Shown here: positions 1 to 5,007 of the stretch, in pieces
Layout: every line of letters starts with the position of its first letter
Position numbering within the stretch: position 1 is the first letter of the stretch
Assembly (NCBI GenBank): GCA_026388755.1
Contig: JAPLJE010000347.1
Coordinates: forward strand, 1 to 6,256
DNA length: 6,256 nt
Direction of reading: 5' to 3'
Origin: Deltaproteobacteria bacterium
GTDB lineage: Bacteria; Desulfobacterota; Desulfobacteria; Desulfobacterales; Desulfatirhabdiaceae
Program-made: the position numbers and the translations under genes
Notes under the pieces: generated by a model
The model's input: only the letters and a program-made list of their open reading frames with translations
What the model was told of the DNA's origin: nothing
Databases searched by the model: none

Positions 1-471
1 GATCTGAACGCCGGGAATGGCGGGAGGTGAGTCTGCCTGACCGATTAAATCAAGGATTCCTGCAGCACTCAGATAATTGACATCGTGGCCGACCCGATTC
101 ACATAAGGGCCTGTCTGGCCATAGCCGGTTATGGAACAGTAAATAATGCCCGGATTAACCTTGGAAACCGTTTCATAATCCACACCCAGTCGCTGTACGA
201 CACCCGGCCGGAATCCTTCCATCACGACATCCGCGGTTTTCACCAGGCGAAAGAAAATTTCCTTTCCCTCGGGAGTCTTTAAATCCAGGGAAAGATGCTC
301 CTTGTTCCGGTTTACGGTTGTGATAAAAAAGCCATCCGCGATAAAGCGCTTGTCTTCTATGGAAATCACCCGTGCGCCATGATCCGCCAGGATCATTGAA
401 CCAAAAGGCCCGGGCAGAAGTCTTGAGAGGTCCAGTACAGTGATTCCGGTCAATGCCCCTTTTTCCAGCAT
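1..471 (-). CDS. Family III CoA-transferase (CaiB/BaiF), alpha-methylacyl-CoA racemase-like, C-terminus cut by window edge
   Basis: The 157 visible residues have the N-terminal fold signature of family III CoA-transferases: LTGITVLDLSRLLPGPFGSM at residues 7-26, then ILADHGARVISIE. The segment TADVVMEGFRPGVVQRLGV (79-97) and the ITGYGQTGPY motif (114-123) are also typical. The motif GHDVNYLSAAG at 128-138 resembles the GHDINY motif of alpha-methylacyl-CoA racemases, whose His is catalytic (here H129); the partner Asp would lie just beyond the window edge. Known members either move CoA between carboxylic acids or epimerise 2-methylacyl-CoA in the cytosol; the racemase-like motif favours the second, without proof. 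The chosen ATG at 471 has GGAGG four bases upstream. An in-frame ATG at 504 would add 11 residues encoded by a tandem repeat. It follows the dienoyl-CoA isomerase-like gene by 51 bp on the same strand, so the two are probably co-transcribed. Confidence 0.9.
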   Translation of the reverse strand, partial: MLEKGALTGITVLDLSRLLPGPFGSMILADHGARVISIEDKRFIADGFFITTVNRNKEHLSLDLKTPEGKEIFFRLVKTADVVMEGFRPGVVQRLGVDYETVSKVNPGIIYCSITGYGQTGPYVNRVGHDVNYLSAAGILDLIGQADSPPAIPGVQI

Positions 472-504
472 AAGTCCTCCATAAGTCCTCCATAAGTCCA
501 CCAT
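472..504 (-). repeat. Three tandem 11-bp repeats carrying ribosome-binding and start signals
   Basis: On the minus strand the unit ATGGAGGACTT occurs three times head to tail (first copy ATGGTGGACTT) and runs directly into the ATG at 471. Each unit contains an ATG and two carry a GGAGG Shine-Dalgarno core. ATGs therefore stand at 504, 493, 482 and 471. Because the unit is 11 bp, the ATGs at 493 and 482 are in other frames: 482 opens a 10-codon dead end and 493 a 106-residue out-of-frame reading. Three units total 33 bp, so the ATG at 504 is again in frame with the CoA-transferase-like gene. The repeats are seen directly; any effect on expression is inference. Confidence 0.9.
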
Positions 505-522
505 AATTTCTTTGGGCGGTCG

Positions 523-1329
523 TTAATTTCCCATGAAAGATGGGGATCGTTTTTCCATAAATGCTGTTACCGCCTCGATCAAATCATCGGAAGGAAGGGA
601 GGCTGCGTTTTTCTGGGCCACATACCGCAGCCCCGAATACACGCCGTGATCCCGGTTGTAAAGCATCACATCCTTTACGCCCTGAATCGTAAGCGGAGGC
701 AGGGCTGCGATCTGCAGGGCCAGCCCGCGGGCTTCATCCACCAGCGCCGTATGGGAATCGCACATCCGGGTAATCAGCCCCATTTTCAGGGCTTCTTCCG
801 CGGTAAAGTCCCGGCCCGTCAGGGCCAGTTCTCCGAACCAGCCCTGCCCGATAATGTGCGGAAGGCGCTGAAGGGTTCCCAGATCCGCGATAATGGCGAT
901 GCGGGTTTCGCGAATGCTGAAATTGGCGTCGTTTGCAGCGATGCGGATGTCGCAGGCGCTGATCAAGTCGATGCCGCCGCCGATGCAATGGCCGTGAATG
1001 GCTGCGATGACCGGCTTTCTGCATTTTTCAATGGCCGAGATGCTGTTCTGCAGACGGCCGATGGTGTGCCTGAGTGCTTCGCGTCCCGCAGCGGATGTGT
1101 CGGTGAGCAGCGCCCCTGCTTCCATCAGGTCGAGCCCCGCGGTAAAACTTTTGCCTTCGGCGCGGATCACCACTACCCGAACCTCCGGATTCTGATCAAG
1201 TTCGTCGCAGTGGGCCTGAAGCGACGAAAAAAAATCCATCCCCATGCTGTTTCGCTTATCCGGCCGGTTCAGAATCATCCAGGCGATGGGGCCTTCATAT
1301 TCAACCTTGAATGGATCGGGTGCATCCAT
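523..1329 (-). CDS. Crotonase-superfamily enzyme, delta(3,5)-delta(2,4)-dienoyl-CoA isomerase (ECH1)-like
   Basis: This 268-residue protein has the usual length and layout of the enoyl-CoA hydratase/isomerase family: ILNRPDKRNSM at 19-29, the first oxyanion-hole segment GKSFTAGLDLMEAG (59-72) and the second, AAIHGHCIGGGIDL (109-122). It resembles eukaryotic ECH1 more than ordinary enoyl-CoA hydratase. The FTAGLDLM segment, the ACDIRIAAND segment and ADLGTLQRLPHIIG (148-161) all match ECH1 as I recall it. The three acidic residues assigned to catalysis in rat dienoyl-CoA isomerase (Asp176, Glu196, Asp204) fall at D121, E141 and D149 with identical spacing. The expected reaction moves double bonds of 3,5-dienoyl-CoA to the 2,4-dienoyl form during unsaturated fatty-acid oxidation; bacterial relatives may use other acyl-CoA substrates. 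ATG at 1329 is preceded by AAAGGA and begins 14 bp after the upstream oxidoreductase gene, indicating an operon. Confidence 0.92.
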   Translation of the reverse strand: MDAPDPFKVEYEGPIAWMILNRPDKRNSMGMDFFSSLQAHCDELDQNPEVRVVVIRAEGKSFTAGLDLMEAGALLTDTSAAGREALRHTIGRLQNSISAIEKCRKPVIAAIHGHCIGGGIDLISACDIRIAANDANFSIRETRIAIIADLGTLQRLPHIIGQGWFGELALTGRDFTAEEALKMGLITRMCDSHTALVDEARGLALQIAALPPLTIQGVKDVMLYNRDHGVYSGLRYVAQKNAASLPSDDLIEAVTAFMEKRSPSFMGN

Positions 1330-1343
1330 GGTTTGTTTTCCTT

Positions 1344-1919
1344 TCAGGAGAGAATCTCATTTATTAAAGCCATGTTTTTTTCCAGCATGGGGTCTTCCAT
1401 GAGATCGGACATGGCATTCGTGTAATGATCCAATGCAATGCCGGGGATCAGGTGATTCCGGTGGATTCCGGCAAGAACGGCCATGTTCTGCATGCGGGCA
1501 TCGGAAAGGCCGGGTTTAAAAATGCGGAACACCTTAATATTTCTTTTGGTGCAATGAGCAAGAATGGCATCGTTATCCACTTCGGAGGCCTGATTCAGCC
1601 GAACCGGCAGGGGCTGCCATACGGCATCGTAATAAATGGCGGCGGCGCCGTCTTTCAGAAAGGCGGTTATTCCTCGGAAGGCCTCGTGCCGTTCCAGCGC
1701 CACAACCAGATCGGCTTCTCCCCGCCGGATCAGGGGAGAGTGAACATCGCTTCCGATGCGGATCTGGGATACCACGATACCGCCACGCTGCGCAAGGCCG
1801 TGCGTATCCACCCCTTTTACCGGAAAACCGGCATGGTCGGCTGCCCGAAGCAATATTTCGCTCAGAAGACCGATTCCCTGCCCGCCGACGCCTGTCAGAT
1901 AGATATTGAATGCTTTCAC
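1344..1919 (-). CDS. iorB: Indolepyruvate:ferredoxin oxidoreductase beta-type subunit (2-oxoacid:acceptor oxidoreductase gamma domain)
   Basis: The 191-residue protein matches the usual length of IorB. It starts with the family signature YLTGVGGQGIGLLSEILLRA (residues 7-26) and continues with VDTHGLAQRGGIVVSQIRIG (38-57), the standard VHGMAQRGG-type motif. The segment LIRRGEADLVVALERHEAFR (64-83) also fits. IorB pairs with the large IorA subunit, which carries thiamine diphosphate and iron-sulfur centres, and together they oxidise aryl-2-oxoacids to acyl-CoA while reducing ferredoxin in the cytosol. The start is a GTG at 1919, placed four bases after AAAGGAGG. No iorA is in the window, although it commonly lies next to iorB. 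The close spacing to the acyl-CoA genes downstream suggests that they process a CoA thioester formed by this enzyme or a relative; the real substrate cannot be read from this subunit. Confidence 0.9.
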   Translation of the reverse strand: MKAFNIYLTGVGGQGIGLLSEILLRAADHAGFPVKGVDTHGLAQRGGIVVSQIRIGSDVHSPLIRRGEADLVVALERHEAFRGITAFLKDGAAAIYYDAVWQPLPVRLNQASEVDNDAILAHCTKRNIKVFRIFKPGLSDARMQNMAVLAGIHRNHLIPGIALDHYTNAMSDLMEDPMLEKNMALINEILS

Positions 1920-1972
1920 GAATCCTCCTTTAGCTCAGAACCCGGATGAACGATGTCGCAATAAAACCGCAG

Positions 1973-2155
1973 CTATCTTTTCAGATTGTACTTTTCAATC
2001 AATTCCTTTCTTTCACTATCCGCAAGAGATTTTAAATACGCATTCCATCCGGGACACCATCCGGCATGCCATCGCCATAAACGCCCCAGAAGCGATTTGG
2101 GATGATTGTCGTATTTTGCCCTGAAAGAACAATTTCGGCAGTTGTGATCAGCCAT
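1973..2155 (-). CDS. Small Cys/His/Trp-rich protein of unknown function (60 aa)
   Basis: This 60-residue reading frame begins with ATG at 2155, nine bases after a clear AAGGAG site, and ends 53 bp before the iorB start. It is rich in features uncommon in random frames: C6-x2-C9 near the start, W27, W29, H30-x3-C34, P35 and W37, then a charged helical tail (SLADSERKELIEKYNLKR). The C-x2-C and H-x3-C pairs could bind one zinc ion or a similar metal, which is inference. I recall similar small proteins with an NCxxCxFRAKYDxxPKS-type start in Desulfobacterota but cannot name a function. There is no signal peptide or membrane span, so it should be cytosolic. Its position just ahead of iorB suggests shared transcription and possibly a role linked to the oxidoreductase. 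Confidence 0.72.
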   Translation of the reverse strand: MADHNCRNCSFRAKYDNHPKSLLGRLWRWHAGWCPGWNAYLKSLADSERKELIEKYNLKR

Positions 2156-2233
2156 GGGATATATCTCCTTTTATCCTCTACGAGTTCCTGAGATTATTGT
2201 TCGAGAACGCATTTTGCATCCGGCTGCCGTGAA

Positions 2234-2864
2234 TTATCGACAATTTCCTTCGGTATAGAGCCACTCAGGACTGCCGTTTTCAACCCGTACTAAAAAACCG
2301 CCATCGGGATGGGCGGCAACGAGCACGCCATAGTCGTCAAGATTCACTTCAGCCGCGCCCTGCCTGGCGGCACGCCAGACTTCGTCAAGGTCCTGTAGCC
2401 GTGATGCCGGAAATTCGCCAAGGCGCTGACGGGCATCTTTTTTGAGGCGCAGAATATGAACGTGGAGCTGGTCCTGGCTGCGCAATCGCTGTGGATTCAC
2501 CACAAGTGCGATGACAGATTGATCGCTGATCGTCCTTTGCGCAACCTCCCAGGCAAAACGCCAAATGCCGTCCGGGCGATTGGGGTCTTCGATGCCCGTA
2601 ACCCGTGCGCGGGGTATGGCAAGCCCATGCACAAATCCTTCGGGGCAGCCGCACATTTTATGATCCCGGATGATGGCATAATCGATGGTCTCCGCCCACA
2701 CTTCTGTCGTATCCTTGCATTTTCCGTCATGGTGGCACGTTGTTTCGATCCTCGGCCAGCGACATGGGGCCAGCCCCATCTGCCGATGCTGCGATAAAAG
2801 TGCCCACAATAATCATTGCGCCAAATATCATGGCTCGGATACTGCGGCGGAAAAAGAAATTCAA
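2234..2864 (-). pseudogene. CDP-diacylglycerol pyrophosphatase-like gene, apparently frameshifted after the signal peptide
   Basis: The catalytic part, read from about 2746 to the stop at 2234, resembles Cdh (Pfam CDH, HIT-related). It contains CHHDGKCKDTTEVWAE, then IPRARVTGIEDP, and the histidine motif SQDQLHVHILRL, comparable to QNHFHIHI in E. coli Cdh. Cdh releases phosphatidate and CMP from CDP-diacylglycerol on the periplasmic side. This frame has no proper start: a TGA at 2815-2813 closes it upstream and its only early initiator is an unsupported TTG at 2809. The adjacent frame supplies what is missing: TTG at 2864 after a strong GGGAGGAG, then a signal peptide with a basic start (NFFFRRS), a hydrophobic core (MIFGAMIIVGTFIAASA) and an ASA-type cleavage site, ending at TGA 2729-2727. 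A +1 shift between about 2812 and 2730 would join the two. It may be a broken gene, a sequencing error or real frameshifting. Confidence 0.7.
2764..2779. repeat. Perfect 7-bp inverted repeat with 2-nt loop in the frameshift zone
   Basis: ATGGGGC, a two-base loop and GCCCCAT form a perfect short hairpin with GGGG and CCCC runs. It lies inside the stretch where the signal-peptide frame and the catalytic frame of the Cdh-like gene must be joined. A hairpin like this could compress or mislead sequencing, favour a slippage mutation, or influence reading frame. Only the repeat itself is seen; its effect is inference. Confidence 0.6.
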
Positions 2865-2870
2865 GTGGAA

Positions 2871-2878
2871 CTCCTCCC
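2871..2878 (-). promoter_or_regulatory. Strong ribosome-binding site fixing a TTG start for the Cdh-like gene
   Basis: On the minus strand GGGAGGAG lies six bases before the TTG at 2864. It matters because this start is non-canonical and lies in a different frame from the catalytic domain. The combination of a near-ideal Shine-Dalgarno sequence, TTG and an immediate signal peptide argues that translation really began here in the ancestral gene. Confidence 0.65.
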
Positions 2879-2904
2879 TTACCGGTTTTCCTACACCGGC
2901 TCAT

Positions 2905-3042
2905 TTCAATCCGGTTCCAGCAACCTTTACTGTTCCGAATCTTATTACAGTAAACGCATAATGGCAAGAAACCGCTTAGACTTTGATCATCGTTTCGGCC
3001 ATTAATATCTATCCGCTTTTGGCAACAAGAGAGCTTTCTCCT
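2905..3042 (-). pseudogene. Remnant of a sensor-protein C-terminal module (SGLLPIC..CKKIR..KGYWNQIE type)
   Basis: The minus-strand frame contains SLSGFLPLCVYCNKIRNS followed by KGCWNRIE. This matches a module, typically LSGLLPICASCKKIRDDKGYW then NQIE, that I know from the C-termini of PAS, GAF and response-regulator proteins in environmental bacteria. The C-x2-C pair and the tryptophan are kept. The preceding stretch from about 3042 (RRKLSCCQKRID) is weakly like the usual linker. After NRIE the match stops and the frame runs into the leader of the Cdh-like gene. The downstream part, normally ending in a second cysteine pair (CPECxKKLY-like), is missing, and no PAS, kinase or receiver domain is found upstream. 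It is therefore read as a decayed fragment, not a functional gene. Confidence 0.6.
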
Positions 3043-3329
3043 TGTAGTTACAGCAAGACAATAAACCATGCGGCCAATCAACGAAAAATGATCAGGTGTG
3101 ATGGCTTCGAAAAAAAATCCAATATCAGCGCTTGCTCTGCATCCTTTTTGTTTGACTTCTTTGAGGAACGAGAGTAAAAGGCAGCCATTTCTTGATAGTT
3201 TAGATGCTGGTGATTGAAAAAGAAATTATAATGTATCATGATGTTCATGTTTTTTCCAACCCTTAAGATGAAAGGCGGTGGTTGTCTCTTTGGACAGTCA
3301 TAGTTGTGCCCAAACACATTTATTTGCCA

Positions 3330-3426
3330 TCCAGCGGTAAACAGCTCCTCCTTTCAAACGCACTGATCCCGCTGGACGTCCATTATTGCCAGCGGAGAGA
3401 ATCCTTCCTATTGTACGGCACTCTCC
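3330..3426 (+). promoter_or_regulatory. Candidate structured leader with overlapping, mutually exclusive stems
   Basis: Three copies of one heptamer stand ahead of the transporter operon: CCAGCGG at 3331-3337, its complement CCGCTGG at 3369-3375, and CCAGCGG again at 3389-3395. The middle copy can pair with the left one (8 bp using TCCAGCGG/CCGCTGGA) or with the right one (7 bp, 13-nt loop), but not both. A further stem, GGAGAG at 3394-3399 with CTCTCC at 3421-3426, overlaps the right copy. Such competing helices are the usual layout of switching or attenuating leaders. The sequence does not match the M-box or yybP-ykoY consensus as I know them. The 110 bases that follow, up to the GTG start, include T-rich runs. 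A regulatory role in magnesium control is inference. Confidence 0.4.
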
Positions 3427-3536
3427 CCATAACTTAAATCGGTTCTGTATTTATTTCACACCGCGGCGTTTCGCATGTTTTTTGTAGCTGTCTCTTTTTG
3501 TTTCAGGTATTACCAGACCGATGAAAGAGGTGTTCC

Positions 3537-4808
3537 GTGTTCAGTATTTCAAAATTCTATTATAAATTTCGCCGGGTATGGAAGGCGATCAAGCTCTTTT
3601 TTATCATTTCCGGTCCCGGCATTGTGGTCATGGTTGCCGACAATGACGCCGGCGGCATCACCACCTATGCCGCAACAGGCGCCAAGTATGGATATAGTCT
3701 GATCTGGTTTCTGGTCATTCTGGTACCAGTAGCCTACTATGTTCAGGAAATGACCGTCCGGCTCGGCGCCATAACGAAACGGGGGCATGGAGAAGCTATC
3801 TTTGCTGGATTTGGCGCCTTCTGGGGCTGGTTTTCACTCCTTGACCTGCTTCTGGTAAACTGGATGACGCTTGTCACCGAATTCATCGGAATGACATCCG
3901 CTCTGCGGATATTCGGAATTTCGCCGTTGATAACCGTTATCGGGGTTTGCTTACTGATGGGAATCATGGTGCTCAACGGCAGATACTGGACATGGGAAAA
4001 AATCGCCCTTGTTTTCTGCGCCGTGAACCTGATCTACATTCCCGGGGCCTTCATGGTGCATCCGTCGGTGCATGACATCATTCACACGGGATTGATCCCA
4101 AATCTGCCGCCCGGAGGCTTCAATAACGAATTTTTCTTTTTTCTGATGGCCAATATCGGTACCACTATTGCGCCCTGGATGCTTTTTTTCCAGCAAAGCG
4201 CAGTAGTGGACAAAGGCATGAAAGAAAAGGATATTCCATGGGGCAAGCTGGATACTTTTGTCGGGTCTCTGCTGACTGTAGTCGTTGCCATTTTTATCGT
4301 CATCGTTACCGGTACAATCCTTAAAGGCGTCAATATTGACGATGCCGCCCAGGCCTCCCAGTTGCTGATCAAAACCAACGAATATGCCGGCACCTTCATG
4401 GCTATCGGCCTGTTTGACGCCGGTTTGCTGGGCGCCATCTGCATCTCGCTTGCCAGCTCCTGGGCGTTTGGCGAAGTGTTTGGATGGGCTCACTCGCTGA
4501 ATAATAAAATCCGTGAAGCCCCGTGGTTCTATGCCAATTATTTCCTGTCGCTTTTTACGGCAGGGGCCGTGGTTTTAATTCCCAATGCCCCTCTGGTGCT
4601 GATCACCCTTTTCGTACAGGTTATTGCCGTAACGCTGCTGCCTGCGGCTCTGGTCTTTCTGATATTGCTTCTCAACAATAAAAAGACCATGGGTGAGCAC
4701 ACCAACAACCTCTGGCAAAATATCGTTGCCACATTCATTGTGGTGGTGATCGTTATTCTCTCCAGTCTTTATGGAATCAGCACGCTGTTTCCCAGTATGT
4801 TCAAATAA
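3537..4808 (+). CDS. SLC11/NRAMP-fold divalent metal transporter, NRMT (NRAMP-related magnesium transporter)-like
   Basis: The 423-residue protein has about 11 predicted membrane spans (near 21-47, 53-70, 93-118, 128-148, 154-176, 198-222, 240-262, 285-312, 334-351, 353-380, 393-415), as in NRAMP carriers of the inner membrane. Span 1 (GPGIVVMVADNDAGGITTYA, 26-45) aligns with the classical GPGFxASVAYIDPGN segment. The metal-binding Asp is kept (D37), but DPGN reads DAGG, so the binding Asn is Gly. In span 6 the classical MPH reads A212-P213-W214, so the metal-binding Met is Ala. Loss of that soft sulfur ligand is the mark of NRAMP-related magnesium transporters such as the characterised Eggerthella lenta protein, so Mg2+ rather than Mn2+/Fe2+ uptake is likely. 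GTG at 3537 follows GAAAGAGG by six bases, and an in-frame TGA at 3522-3524 excludes any earlier start. First gene of a three-gene operon. Confidence 0.9.
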   Translation: MFSISKFYYKFRRVWKAIKLFFIISGPGIVVMVADNDAGGITTYAATGAKYGYSLIWFLVILVPVAYYVQEMTVRLGAITKRGHGEAIFAGFGAFWGWFSLLDLLLVNWMTLVTEFIGMTSALRIFGISPLITVIGVCLLMGIMVLNGRYWTWEKIALVFCAVNLIYIPGAFMVHPSVHDIIHTGLIPNLPPGGFNNEFFFFLMANIGTTIAPWMLFFQQSAVVDKGMKEKDIPWGKLDTFVGSLLTVVVAIFIVIVTGTILKGVNIDDAAQASQLLIKTNEYAGTFMAIGLFDAGLLGAICISLASSWAFGEVFGWAHSLNNKIREAPWFYANYFLSLFTAGAVVLIPNAPLVLITLFVQVIAVTLLPAALVFLILLLNNKKTMGEHTNNLWQNIVATFIVVVIVILSSLYGISTLFPSMFK

Positions 4809-4820
4809 GAAAGAGGCGCC

Positions 4821-4994
4821 ATGCTGAAAGAATTTTTATTGAATAATTTTTCCAAGATCCGCGAGATTAACCGTAAGTATGCAAAACCCAATGTGGAGAT
4901 GTCCCGATGGGTCAAGGCGACACTTCTGTTTTTGCGTCTGTATCTGATTTTTCTGGTGGGCCTGCTGCTCTACAAATTTATGACAATGATCTGA
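4821..4994 (+). CDS. Small single-span membrane protein (57 aa) between transporter and MgtE-like sensor genes
   Basis: A 57-residue frame fits exactly between its neighbours: 12 bp after the transporter stop and 13 bp before the next start. It has its own GAAAGAGG site (4809-4816), identical to the octamer before the transporter. Residues 1-33 (MLKEFLLNNFSKIREINRKY, then AKPNVEMSRWVKA) are basic and amphipathic; residues about 34-54 (TLLFLRLYLIFLVGLLLYKF) form one hydrophobic span with a very short tail. The positive-inside rule predicts a cytosolic N-terminus. I do not recognise a named family. Position and topology suggest an accessory subunit that joins the transporter to the cytosolic MgtE-like protein, or that stabilises the transporter, as small proteins do for other ion pumps. 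Function is inference; that it is a gene is well supported by spacing, ribosome-binding site and composition. Confidence 0.82.
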   Translation: MLKEFLLNNFSKIREINRKYAKPNVEMSRWVKATLLFLRLYLIFLVGLLLYKFMTMI

Positions 4995-5007
4995 TGGGAG
5001 AATCGCC

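Larger units (their letters stand above)
2865..3536. other. Divergent intergenic region (about 670 bp)
   Basis: This stretch separates the minus-strand Cdh-like gene from the plus-strand transporter operon and should hold promoters for both directions. It contains the ribosome-binding site at 2871-2878, the sensor-module remnant at about 2905-3042, and the overlapping inverted repeats at 3330-3426. A TATAAT hexamer stands at 3227-3232 on the plus strand but without a good -35 at 16-18 bp, so it is only a weak candidate -10. From about 3043 to 3329 the DNA is AT-rich; a 79-codon open frame on the minus strand (3317-3078) has low-complexity composition and no recognisable family, and I do not call it a gene. 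Confidence 0.6.

Noticed and set aside
646..1949. Two long plus-strand open frames of 259 and 174 codons antisense to the isomerase-like and iorB genes
   Set aside because: They mirror well-supported minus-strand genes with clear family motifs and have no recognisable domains or convincing ribosome-binding sites; they are frame shadows of GC-biased third positions.
2497..3081. Single 194-residue minus-strand protein covering the sensor-like signature and running over the Cdh-like gene
   Set aside because: Only residues about 14-59 match a known module; the rest runs through the ribosome-binding site and catalytic region of the Cdh-like gene in another frame, so it is not one real protein.
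3227..3232. Perfect TATAAT as promoter -10 for the transporter operon
   Set aside because: No acceptable -35 hexamer lies 16-18 bp upstream, and the site is in an AT-rich stretch where such hexamers arise by chance.
3078..3317. 79-codon minus-strand open frame in the intergenic region
   Set aside because: The translation is AT-driven (Asn, Phe, Lys, Ser), shows no family resemblance, and its start lacks a good ribosome-binding site. A decayed gene cannot be excluded.
3460..3500. Possible intrinsic terminator or attenuator before the transporter gene (GCG-TTT-CGC then a T run)
   Set aside because: The stem is only three base pairs, too weak to support a terminator call.
3330..3536. Known magnesium or manganese riboswitch (M-box, yybP-ykoY) upstream of the transporter
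   Set aside because: The conserved cores of these classes, as I know them, could not be found; only novel overlapping inverted repeats are visible.
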